Source of the DNA: Pomacea canaliculata
Lineage: Eukaryota > Mollusca > Gastropoda > Architaenioglossa > Ampullariidae
Assembly: GCF_003073045.1 (NCBI RefSeq)
Contig: NC_037601.1
Location: 6,169,872-6,233,871 of the forward strand
DNA length: 64,000 nt
Reading direction: 5' to 3'
Position 1 is the stretch's first letter. Each line of letters begins with the position of its first letter. This document shows, one piece after another, positions 1 through 11,300 of this stretch. Position numbers and translations under genes: made by a program. The notes beneath the pieces are model-generated. The model did no database searches and was not told where the DNA came from. It saw nothing but the letters and a program-made list of their open reading frames with translations.

Positions 1-246
1 ACTTCATCGAACCGGTTTCTTAAAAGTGTTTTTGTGAAGCATTAAAATATATCATGAGATTGTAATCTTATCCTCTAACAATCAAGTACGCATTGAACAA
101 AAGCAGCACTGGGCCAATTGTGGATGCAAGCCATTGTAGCAAATTTAGGTCGTTTGAATGTGTCGAAAACTGCTTTAGCAATTAAAAAAAAGACAATTTT
201 ATTTCTCACTGTAATTAATGTGAATTGAAACTACTGAAACTCTGGC

Positions 247-3200
247 ATGTCAGACGCGTTGAGAGATTTTCTTGCCGCGATCGGCTTGGAGCACCATTTT
301 AATATGTTTCTGACTAGAGGATTTGACGAAGAATCGGATATCGCACACCTTACCGTGGATGACTTGCGTACCATAGGAATCGAGAATTCTTCCGACATTC
401 ATTGCATCCTTAAAGCAGGTAAATACATTGATTCGGAGGAATACTTGCATACATACATACAGTAGTGTTTTATGATCTTTTCTATTATCATCAGAATTAT
501 AGTGCTCAATTATTTTTAGCTTTTTTTTCCTTGCATGTTCATGAATGCCGACGTTTATAGGGGTGAGATTGGAGAGTAACAGAGAGAGAGCCTGCATCTA
601 TAAGTACTAAGAGACAAAACCAAAGGTGGTCATAATACATAATTGTCATAATGCATAATTCAATATTACACAGCACAAGCTTACAAGACAAGCAAAACAC
701 ATCAGCTTTTCCACTGGTTGAGAAAAAATGGTCTCCTGCATTACTATGAGGGTTTTGTACAGAGCAGACTTACAGACCTGAACAAAGTGGCCAGCCTCAG
801 TCTTCCAGAGGATAAGATTTATGATGAACTTGAAATTACACTTCCAGGTCATCAACGACGCTTTGAACGAGCAGGTAATGTGGTTTCATAAGCAAAATAT
901 TTGAAGTCCTTTTAGACCGGGCTTCCATTAGTCTCTACTGATTTTATGCATACATAAATGTTTGTTGTTTGTTTGTTTTCTCTACCATGTAAGGCAGATT
1001 GTAACTAGTTTGGGATTCCGGCTGTTTGTTTTCATTACCAGTAAATGGTAATTAAAACTGGTGTTGCTGTCATACACAGTAAGGATGGTATAATCTAGCC
1101 AGACACTGTGTTAACGTTAAGGTTTGTGCTCATATCCGATGTGTGTTTTCAGTCAAAGTATTGCGCAGACGTCTTAAGCAAAAAAAGGAGTCTAACAGAG
1201 TCGTGGTGACTGAAGGATGGTGGGGCTTTCCTGCATATCTACCAAAGGCAAAGTACCCCTTTTTGTGCGTCCAAGCTACTATAAGGTCCACAAGCCCTCT
1301 TATATCACTGTCCAGGAATATGGGTGAGGCTCTGCACTGTCAAAATTGCATTAACACATGCCATTTCATGATACAGAAAGATAATAAACAGTGTTTCATA
1401 AAGCATTCAATTTTATAAAAAGTGCAATATATCACCTAAAATTGAAGCAAACTTCAAAATTCTTAGTTAATTTCACTCAGCATTTACTTCAATTTAATAA
1501 TGAAAAAGGATATCGAGACTATGATATTTTATGTTAAGATTTGTCATTTTAAAAGGAAGAAAATTATTATGTATATTTATGTTGACAAAGAGAAGGAAAA
1601 ATATTAATTTCTTTTAAATTTTAATTAGAATTAACTCACAAACTTGAAAGGAAAAGTGAAAACTTTTAAGATAAAACACAGATAATATGCAGTGTTTTCA
1701 ATCATGTAGAAGCTTGCATAAATCATGAAAAAAAATCCTGAAAAATATGATGAAAAGTTGCCAAGTCTTACTTGACATGGAAGTCTAAAAAACACAAGAG
1801 TTTATATTGTGTAATAAACCAAAGATGATGACTGACATGGTCATATTTGTTGCTATCAATGTCAGTTACACCATTTTACTTGCATAGAAACATGGTACTT
1901 TTAATTAAAGCAGCTTCATTATATCAGGCATTAATATCATGACATTACTAACACAAAAACAATGACAAATACTTTTTCTATAGCTCAGTAATAAATTCTA
2001 TCTAATAATTGTATCTTGCTGTTTAAAAATCTGAACAAAATGGGAGTCTGAAAACTCCTTGTATTTTATAGATAGCACGGATGAATACAGGGGATACATA
2101 TTCACGATGGGTAGAGAATACTGATATTGTGAGTCACAGTAATGGATGTTGAAAACAGCACTAGCATTTTTTATGAGTAATATTATATGAGTAATATTGA
2201 AATGAGCCCAGTGGCGCAACGGCTAGCGCTGTTAGCGCCTGTCACCAATACAGTGAAGGTTGGCTGCCCTGTGTTCATTTCTCGTCTTGGGCATGCTGTT
2301 CTTTCTCTGCACGTGGCATCTGTTTACAGGGCTGGCTGCCCTCCGTCAAGGACGGTCCCAAGCCCGGCTGAAAAAGGAGGAGGGTTGGGCGTGGGGCCAG
2401 CACCCCCACCCCATAAAAACAAATCCTTGCTACCAAAACATCGACAACAGTTAAGGCTGTAGTCGATGGCCTATGCCCCAGGAGGGGCAAAGGGCCTAAA
2501 AAAAAAATTGAAATGCATTTCTTTTTTGCTCATTTTTTTGCTCACATTAACAATGTGAGTTTACCTTCATGATCATTCCAGAAAATTATTTTTACAAATA
2601 AAACTATAAACTAAAACAAAAAGTGATAGTACATTAACATGATCACTTTCAAATTTTGCATCTTTTTATGTTGTCCTGTTAAGGCATTTAAATACTAATA
2701 AAGACACAAGGAGTACAACATTTTTTTCCATGATAAAATCAGTTTAGAGTGAATTGAACACAAGATGTCAGGCCTCCCAACATATTTTATCTCCCTGCAA
2801 AAAATTAGTGATTTTTTTGAATTTATAAAATAAATGCGCATATCCTGTGCAGAGTTCATGGTGGATAGTGGGAGTGATGTATCCACCCTTCGTGATGACA
2901 TCATACAGGAGTTAAAACTAGAAGTAATAAGGCAGGTGACAAGCTGTGGGGTCTTCGGGTCACAACGCACAAATATGTATCGGGCTAACTTAACCATTGG
3001 TGATCAGACTTTGGAAATAGAGGCAAGTATCCCTTTTTTTATCCACATTCTGGAAGTAAATAATCTGGTCAGCCATTTTATGCATTCCATCAATAGCAAA
3101 TGATTTGATGGCATAAGAGCTGATAGTTTCTTAGTTTGTTCCTAGTAACATGAGGTTTGTGTTTGGAGCACTTTTTTTTTTTAAATGTCGACTACAATAC

Positions 3201-4664
3201 TTTTGTTCACTGCAAGAGAAATATTTACATATTTTTCCCCCCTTTTACACATGTCTTTCTTTAAAACTCTTGCACAGTGAAAGGGTTAAAAACAATACAG
3301 AGAGCATTCTAGAAAAGATTTAACTAAAGGGTGCATGCCTATAATGTGTCTGTATTTATTTTGTGCATGAGCAAATGTGTGTTGTAGAAGTTAGCATGTC
3401 TGTTATATGTGAAAATAGGTGCATAGTTGAGGGTGATTCAGTTTACTTCTGTATATCAACTCTGTAAAATTGTTAGAAAATCACTATTATAAATGTTCAT
3501 TATTATTATTTAGTGTGAGAGACAGTGGTGTACATATTAAGACTTGTCTGGAGGGTAGAAGCAGAGGGGGTGCCATAAGGCTGGGTCTATAAACACAGTT
3601 CCACCAACTGAGCAGCAGTGTTTCTGTGCATCCAATGGTGTGCTCTTAACAAGGCAAGATAAAAGACATTCACAGAGGAACAAAGGGCCCAAGCCCTTGA
3701 CAAGTGAAAGGTGTTTTTGGTTAGGAGGGAAGAATTGTGAGGGAAGATGAAACCTTATCTTACAACTAATCAAGTCATAGCCGTCACAGAAAGTGTAAAC
3801 TTAAGTAATACTGTGGACATAATGCAAAATGTGCTAATGTTAATGTAATATAGTATGATAATGTTTTGGTGAAGAAAATTGCACAAATTCTTTTTGTGTA
3901 CTGGGAGGAAAGTGTGTTTTTTTTGCTTTGTCTAAATTTTACTGACCTGAAGTAAGCCAGTAGAAGTGTCCCCTTTACCCTCAAGCGAGTAAGACCCATC
4001 CTTCGTCACAATAATATTGCAAAAGTATACTTCTCCTTACTTGACCCAGCTACTAATTTTATACTGCACCTCTTTGACTCACTTTGTTTAACAGGGTTTT
4101 CATTTTTTTGTTTTTGTTTTGTTTTGTTATATGCAGGTTATTAGCAGTTCTTACGATTCAGTAGGAAGTTGCATTCTGCGCTATTTTGGGCATGAGATTG
4201 ATGCCTTCAGGCATATCTGGTACCGAGGGCAAGATGGCAGTCTGCAGCCTACATCACATTCTTCCTCTACAAAAGGAACAGAACCAGAAACTATTTCTGT
4301 TCTGTCAGAGCCAGAAGCCAAGAAAGTGGCTTCACCATATGACACGAGGAACAAGAAAAAGGCTTCACCATATGACATGAGTAACAAGAAAAAGGCTTCA
4401 ACATCGAGGAACAATTCAGTCAATGAAAACTCTGAGGAAATGCTGGGTGAGAATAGAATAGGAGATGATCCACATGAACTCCGTGACATGGGATACAGGG
4501 CTGTACCAGCCATTGATTGTGGCAGCTATTCCCAGCAGAGGACAAATGGCATGCTGGCTGTACCTTCTTGTGTAGCATTAGGAACAGAGATAAATGGTGT
4601 CGAGGAATGGATGAAGCATGAAAATGATATCAGTGAAAACCACAGTCACATTAACAGCAAGTAA
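247..4664 (+). CDS. Tandem-SAM plus retropepsin-like aspartic protease protein
   Basis: Five coding exons: 247-418, 674-874, 1153-1323, 2853-3022, 4137-4664; 1242 nt, 413 residues, phases agree throughout. Residues about 4-57 form a SAM domain. Residues about 68-128 look like a second SAM, containing FHWLRKNGLLHYYEGF and an LPGHQRR helix. From about residue 170 a retropepsin-type fold follows: FMVDSGSDVS gives the catalytic D-S-G triad at 186-188, and a later SSYDSVGSCILRYFG resembles the second conserved loop of such proteases. Such enzymes work as dimers with one active Asp per chain, and SAM domains often oligomerise, so self-association is a reasonable inference. The tail is low complexity, with a three-fold 11-residue repeat near 303-325. 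Intron 4 appears to use a GC donor (GAG|GCAAGT). The start is the first ATG of the SAM exon; an upstream exon is not excluded. I do not know a named orthologue. Domain order is well supported; proteolytic activity is not shown. Confidence 0.8.
1387..1500 (+). repeat. Left part of a MITE-like element (same family as 55453-55692)
   Basis: The stretch beginning GTGTTTCATAAAG and running through ATCACCTAAAATTGAAGCAA matches, with scattered changes, the left half of the terminal-inverted-repeat element at 55453-55692. It lies in intron 3 of the SAM-protease gene. I could not find a matching right terminus, so this copy is truncated or too decayed to see. Confidence 0.5.
2205..2506 (+). mobile_element. 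tRNA-derived SINE, full length, with target-site duplication
   Basis: The 5' end (AGCCCAGTGGCGCAACGG) looks like a tRNA-derived head with an A-box, and GTGTTCATTTC near 2271 sits where a degenerate B-box is expected. The body ends in GGGCCTAAAAAAAAA. The 9-bp flanks ATTGAAATG at 2196-2204 and 2507-2515 are identical, which marks a retrotransposition target-site duplication. It lies in intron 3 of the SAM-protease gene. The second copy at 7622-7797 shares the 3' half almost base for base. Confidence 0.85.
4329..4416 (+). repeat. 33-bp coding tandem repeat in the SAM-protease tail
   Basis: Three consecutive units of about 33 bases encode ASPYDTRNKKK, ASPYDMSNKKK and a degenerate ASTSRNN. The first two differ at only a few bases, so the duplication is recent or is kept similar by selection. 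The units are lysine-rich and probably disordered. Confidence 0.8.
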
Positions 4665-5029
4665 AAAACAATGCTTGTAAACATCTAGAGTGAAAACTTG
4701 CTGCTTTGGCAATAATGGTGGACAGATGCTCAAGATTTGGTTTGTGTGTGTGTGTGTAAAATATTTAAAAGGCTTCAGTTAAACATGCAGACGCAACAAT
4801 TTGAACAGGTGATGCATGCTGCTTATCATTATAAAATTATATAACTGTAAATAGGTGTGCTAAAATTACCTTTGATTTGTGATATTTTACATCCAGCTGT
4901 CTTCAGATAGGCTTTTTTACTTACTAATGGATTTTTATAAAAAGTTTTAAAGATTCATGTAATTGTGATACACTGTTTTACATATTTTCATGTTATAAAA
5001 TATGTTTATTACCATTTAATCAAGAACAG

Positions 5030-5160
5030 TAGAGAGCGAGGCAAAGAACATCGGAACCACATTAAGCTGAGGGGGGCTGCCCAAAACGGGGTCTGCTGGT
5101 GAGGTGTTGTTGCGGCCTTATGCTCCTAGAGGAGTAACAAGGGATAAACTAAAACTAAAC
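5030..5160 (+). repeat. SINE 3' portion (GCGGCC...AGGAGTAACAAGGGATAAACTAAAACTAAAC tail)
   Basis: The segment around GGTGTTGTTGCGGCCTTATG followed by TCCTAGAGGAGTAACAAGGG and a short tandem tail of the type AAACTAAAACTAAAC is typical of tRNA-derived SINEs ending in a simple repeat. The head is not clearly preserved and no target-site duplication was found. It belongs to a different family from the element at 2205-2506. Confidence 0.5.
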
Positions 5161-5654
5161 TAAGTACCTTTTAATCGGCTAAATTAGCTATATTTTATTG
5201 ACAACACTCTCACGTAATAGATATGTGATGTACTCTTGAACAGAAGTCTTTGTGTAGGGGAAAGATAAGGGGAGAGCAGTGCCTCTGTATGTGTGCTAGG
5301 GTTTAAAAAGACATTGAATGCAAGATGGCAGCCATGCAACAGCATACATTCAAGTTACATCTTCAGCAAACGTTGAATTTCCTATTAGTTTACTGTCACA
5401 TTGCCTGTATTATGTAAGCAAAAGTCCTTCAATTGTTTGCAATTACACGTTATTTATTCATACAAATGGCAACTACAAGACTAGGGTCTACTGCTGTTTA
5501 TGAAAAATGTAAACTCTCTTCCATCTGTGGATTTAATCACTTAATTGTAATGAAAAACCAGAAAGTCAATGTCGACTGTCCTATATCATTTTGAGGAAAA
5601 CTTTATTGAGTGATTACAGCGTATGTATCCACACACCTTGAGGGGTGCAAACAC

Positions 5655-5735
5655 ACATACTTGCTGGTTCAATACCTGTATGATGCAGCCTACTTCCCTC
5701 AGTTGACCCAGCTGTTAAAAGTGGTATTGTGTTGC
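5655..5735 (+). repeat. Decayed tRNA-type SINE fragment
   Basis: CTGGTTCAATACCTG resembles a Pol III B-box (GGTTCRANNCC). It is followed about 30 bases later by TACTTCCCTCAGTTGACCCAG. The same arrangement occurs at 19865-19965 (GGGTTCAACTCC, then CTACTTTCCCCAGTTGACCCAG). Two independent copies with the same order support a dispersed family. Confidence 0.55.
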
Positions 5736-6515
5736 TTTCTGCTGCTAATGTTTCCATGATTGTGTGTGTCTGTGTGTTTTGTGAATGATAGAGTGATGCC
5801 TGCTTAAGGTGTGTGCTCATAAACCTTCATGGATGTGTGGCTGTTAATGTGAAGCGGTTTGAGCTCACCTTCATGTAATATGAAAATAAACAGATTTATG
5901 TATTAATTTGGTGAGTATCAAACAAGGAGCATAAATTTCTATAGGTTTCCTGCATCCCTCACTTCCACACATACACTGCTTTATTTATAAGATTTGTAAA
6001 CGTTATTCTGGTTTAAGAAATACTCTCAAATAAGGTTAAAACACTGGCTCTGATTTCCGTCATTGACCATTGCCTTTTAATGTCATCACCGATATGCAAT
6101 AAATAGTCTATGTGGAAAGTCTTAAGCATGTTGAAAACAGTTCAGTGTTTATTCTGTTTGTTCAATGATGCAGCTGCTAACAATGTCTCATATCTTGTGC
6201 GTATAAACAGAAATCAGCGTCAGGATTATTCAGTTAAAATCTGTAATTTTCTAATAATTTATTGCTTAAAAGGAAGGAACAAAAAAAGTTTATTTTTCAC
6301 ATTTTTAATATATTTACACATAATTTATATTTCCTGTTATATTTGTGTGTGTGTGTATATTAATCATGTCTGAGAAAGTGTATTGAGATGAAAGGGTTTT
6401 TATTGTTAGCAAATATTTTTTATTCACTTAATATTGTAATTTTTTTTTCTTTGTGCTTTTCAACTACCTTTTAACCAACTTTAAATATGCAAAAGAAAAT
6501 GTTGTATACACTGCC

Positions 6516-6553
6516 GACATGTGTACATGTAGTGGACATGTGTACATGTAGTG
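6516..6553. repeat. Perfect 19-bp tandem pair with a palindromic core
   Basis: GACATGTGTACATGTAGTG occurs twice in a row with no difference, followed by a partial third unit (TAGCATGTACAC). The core ACATGTGTACATGT is nearly self-complementary. No function is assigned. Confidence 0.8.
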
Positions 6554-7621
6554 TAGCATGTACACAAAAATTAATATCTAAGAAAAGATTTTTAGAAATC
6601 TTTGTATTATGTGTTAATTTTTTGTATTATGACACTATATTAAACATCTGTTCTAACATTCCTGACAGGTTTTTGTTTGAATATATTCACACTGCAACAT
6701 ATGAAATAGCATTAAGAAGTGATTGCAAACTTGGAAACAAAGACAGACAAGCAGTGCCCAGATGATTGGGTCTATGTGAGAGACAGAGGGAGATAATGCG
6801 TTTGCAGGGGAGTAGACTGAAAAGATGGGTAAGCTGATAAAAAGATAAATTTTGTTCCATATGTTTGGTAATAGCTGTGTACATTTTAACCTTAACCTCC
6901 AAAACAACTGCTGATAATCATTCATATACCTGAATCAGCAGTTTGTTACTGGTCATAAAAATAAAAACAGAATGAAGCAGTTTAGATGACATTTCAGCAA
7001 GTTTTTTTTTATTTCAAACAACCAATTATGAAATACAAATCAAAACACTAACAATTTTAAAGAAATAAATCTTATAATAAATACAGGTACACCATTGGTA
7101 AGAATAAACCTGATAACAGTAAGGATCTCAATTCTGAGCCTTCCTTGTCTGGCAGCGCAGGACATAATTTTTGTGCCAACTGGAGATGAAGGAATTACAC
7201 ACTTATATAGTGTTTACTTATAATGTGTGCATACTTACACTGTATATTCTGGAGATGAACAAATTACACACTGGAACTCAAAGGGTGAAAAAGCTTTGCA
7301 AGCCACACTTAAAAAGCTATTTGGGGAAAAAAAGCTAGTCTTCTTTCTTCAAATTAAGGAATCATAGAAATGAATGAGAAATAAGAAAAGCATTCAGGAT
7401 CAAAACCTGTTTAGTTACTATTTGGGTAATAGTAGGAAGGGAGAAAAGGTGTGGCGTGTGGGACCAGCACAAGTGTTTTAGTCCTCTAAATAATAATAAT
7501 GTGATTTATATAGTACATAATGATGCTCACAAAGGAGCATGTTCTCAGCGATTAAGACAAGCAGGAAGTGGGCAAAATATAAAGGATGAAAGGAAAAACA
7601 ACTAAGCAGATAACAATAAAA

Positions 7622-7797
7622 AACGGTTAGCGCCTGTAACAGACAAGGACGGTCCCAAGCCCGCTGAAAAGGAGGAAGCACCCCCATCCCGTAAAACAAA
7701 TCCTTGCTACCGAAACATCGACAACAGTTAAGACTGTAGTCGATGGCCTATGCCCCAGGGGGGGTGAAAGGGCCTAAAAAAAAAAAAAAAAAAAAAA
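7622..7797 (+). mobile_element. SINE with internal deletion, 13-bp target-site duplication
   Basis: The start (ACGGTTAGCGCCTGT) equals the tRNA-like head of the SINE at 2205, then jumps to the shared body (GACAAGGACGGTCCCAAGCC) and ends in a run of more than 20 A. AGATAACAATAAA is identical at 7609-7621 and 7798-7810, a clean target-site duplication. It is inserted next to another repeat that starts AATAATAATAATGTGATTTA near 7487. The pure A tail suggests recent insertion. Confidence 0.85.
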
Positions 7798-8303
7798 AGA
7801 TAACAATAAAAGACAAATAGAAATCACATAACAAACAGTAAGGATAGAGACTGTCATAAATCTGCAGAGGAAGAGGAGCAGCAGACTAGTCAACTGACTA
7901 TAATCACAACTATGTTGATTAGTATATAAGTAATGCTCATAAATTGTTGAATGATGTTTTTCAACATGTAACAGATGATTGCTTTTTTCTTTTTTCTTTT
8001 TTTTTTGTTTTTTTGTTTTTGTTTTTTAGAACATAGCACCTACAGCTATATTTAGTAAACTATAGTAGCATATCTGAGACAGTCCTATGCACCCTCACAC
8101 ATGGATACATATACATACAGTTTCCCTTAAGACCAAACAGATCAATAATTATTACAAAGATTTGAAACTGTTAGTCAGTAACATGGGACAGATCTCTGCA
8201 ATAAAGATCACGGTATGAGCAAACGCAATGTAACTTGAACATGGCAATAATATTATAGTCATTTATTGTCACCTTGTAATAAACCTAGTGCTGTTGCTGG
8301 TTA

Positions 8304-11300
8304 TTAACACACTTCATAATCAGCTGGAGTTGCTACCACCGAGTGTCGTGCCTGACAAATGACTTTGTGACCTTCTACCCAAGCTTGTCGCTGACATTGT
8401 GTAGAACAATACCACGCTTTCCTACATTTTCCACAAGTTGGAAATTGCTTGTTTCCTTTTGCTTTTACTCCACACTGGGTGCAAACGGTTGCTTTATCCC
8501 CCTCAAAGCGGCATCGTCGACATTGGCACCAGAAATTGAAAGACTTGTAAAGCCAGGCCCGGCGCAGCATGCGAGGCAGTGCAGTGTCTATATATGTGAT
8601 AAAAATCTGCAACATCGTAACCATTATAATCATGACTATCATATTACCAAGGCATTACCCTTTAATGGGAGCTAATTATAAATGTTTTTGCTATTATCAT
8701 TTTTTTTAATATGTGGTTAAGATTGTGTTTCATTTCTTGGGTCAATTTTATGTTTTTTAAGCATCATTTTCAACATTTTGTAAAAGCAATGCTGATAATT
8801 TTAAGTAGTGACAAAGAGTAGTGTTGTCTTAATTTCACATCAGATTACCTCTTCACCCTTCTTGATGTCCCTTTTGGCTGTAACCTGTACCCCAAAATTG
8901 TCCATGTAGATGCCATTGCTGACCTCAGCATTGTTGTCACAGGAGTGATTCAGGCAGGCATGCACTGGGAACATGCCAGCAAAATAGGCTTCCGGAACTT
9001 TCCGCTCATCCAGGTGCATTAGGACACTCAAGCCATCAAGATCATCCTTGAGATTTGTCAAAAACCTAAACAAGATGCAACTGCACAATTATACTACTGC
9101 TTGAATAAACTTTTTAAATTTCTTTTTGAACTGCCATTTGTCCACTTCTTACAAGCATTTGGCTAAAAAGCATTTTAAAGGTGAAGATGTATGAATCACC
9201 AGGACCCTGTCAGCGAAAATGCCAGACCTAAACAATCTATTTCCTGCAGACTGGCTACTCTAGACTTAAAGCTTTTTTACACACAACACACATATCGCTG
9301 AGCACAAATGTCTGCACAAGACTCAGACAGTGCACCATCAATTGAAATGTTCAGAACCCCTGATTGTGTACATCAAAATAACACATCCAGCCCTAGATCG
9401 CAGACCTAAGGACTATACATGCAAGACCTCCATTGAAAAATCATATTAGCAGAGGCAATCAAGATTAAAAGAACTGCTTCAATGAATGAGCCTGATAACA
9501 TTGAGCAGAATTCAATAAGCATGCCTTGTACTGCTAATTCAGAATACACTGAATTTTAAAAGCAATTTGTTGAAATTCTATATCCCTTTTCTGTATTTGC
9601 GATGAGGTTCTGCCAGATGCTTGGATTAAAAAGAAAAGAAAGCATGAACCAAGGTAACTAATGGTTAGGTGTTTTCAATATTTGTATTAGTATTTTCGAC
9701 TAACGTATTCTTAGTCATAAGCTATGTTTCACCTTTGAAATGGAGTAATACCAGCTGAAAAGCACTGAAGGTTGCATGCTGCCTGATAGTAGCGTCCCCT
9801 GAACTCTGCTTCTGTAATGGGATAGTCCACACCACCCGCACAGTTGCTGAATACCTCTTGAAATATGCTCAGCATTTCAGGCATACGCTCTGTTGCAGGT
9901 GCAGTACCAAATGCAATAAACCTAGCATTGTAAAAGAGAGACATCAGTAAAATTCCTTGCAAACCACACACACATCCCAGTCTCCTCACAGGTGGAACCT
10001 TTTATTTTCATGAACTTGTTCACATATTCTGATGATATAGACTTATTGATCAATATTTTCAAAAAAGGTTTTCAAAATGAGCAGACATTGTGCATCAAGC
10101 GTAACCCAGAAGCCATAATTATAAAGTGAAGGCAATTAAGTCACTCCCTGAAACAATGTTGGAATGCATTTTATCTTCATAAAGTGCAGGTAGGTCATTC
10201 CCTGGAACAATAAGGGGAAATCAAAAACAAGTATCTTTTCTCCAAAGTTATAAAGTGGTATCCAGATTCCATGGATGCTGCTTTGCCCTCAGGGCTGTAG
10301 TTAAAAAGCAGTAGAAATGATTCCCTGAGGTAAAGTAGCCTAGAGTAATAATATCTAGTCAGTACTTTGTAACTATGTGGAGACAAGAATTGCCCTTGAT
10401 TTCCAATTTTACCCCAAGGACATGACTAACCCAACTTTATGTCTGCAGCCCGAGGTCTCAGTATAGTTATGTGTATGACACTAAGCATGTGGCCATACTG
10501 CCTCTAGGATTAAAAATCTTCAGAGTGCACTAATCAATTCATCACCACTGACCCATAAAGATACTCACAAAACCTGATGTTTGCAAATAAACTTGAAATT
10601 GACTATGCAGAAATCATCCTTCATATAGGAATAGGTTGTCTGTAAGCCTGTACTGAGTAATAGTAACAAATCTCACAAATAGTTAAGGCTAACTGACCGT
10701 CTGAATGGGGCCTTAGCTTGGGCCCACTGTTCTATGGTCGGATGTTCACCCATTTTACCATCAGCTTCCATCAAGCGGTGGACGTGACACAAGATGGATG
10801 CCCATATTTTGGCAAGGACAAAAGGTGAGTAGTGGCCTCCCCATAGTTCCACCCAGTTACCATGGCTATCATATCCATATCCATCATGGTCTCTCAAATC
10901 ATAAAGCCTTCCTGCTGCCTGAAACCACAGGTACCACTTTACAAAGCAGTTATACCTCATTTACCAAAGCTGTTTTTAATAATGTCAAACTTACGAGTGT
11001 CAGATATATGTTACAGTAGATACTCAACAAAATGACATGCCTTAAAGAAAAGCCTTGAATGAGAGTGATGGAAATAATGACAATGAAGGAAGAGTAGCCC
11101 CTATGGGTGATGTTAAAGACAAATGCAACATCTGCAGTAATAACAAAGATATAAGCAAGAGAGCTGTTATTGTCTACAGTGTGTACAATATTAACACACA
11201 GACGGAAGACTACAGGAGAGTGATGTCACTTCACCTAACTGGCTAGAGGGTGACTCCTCTCCCTCACTTTTCATATTTGTTGATCTGTGAAAAGTTTTGT

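Larger units (their letters stand above)
4665..8303. other. Intergenic region between two convergent genes
   Basis: The 3' ends of the SAM-protease gene (+) and the SET/MYND gene (-) face each other here. No credible exon was found. The region holds decayed SINEs (5030-5155, 5655-5735), a 19-bp tandem pair at 6516-6553, a short TG microsatellite near 6345, a complete SINE insertion at 7622-7797 and a T-rich tract near 7985-8030. AATAAA at 5885 (+) is far from the stop codon and its use is uncertain. The 3'UTRs are not delimited. Confidence 0.6.

Noticed and set aside
2205..2280. Possible tRNA gene
   Set aside because: The head resembles a tRNA A-box, but no cloverleaf can be drawn, and the downstream body, A tail and target duplication show a SINE.
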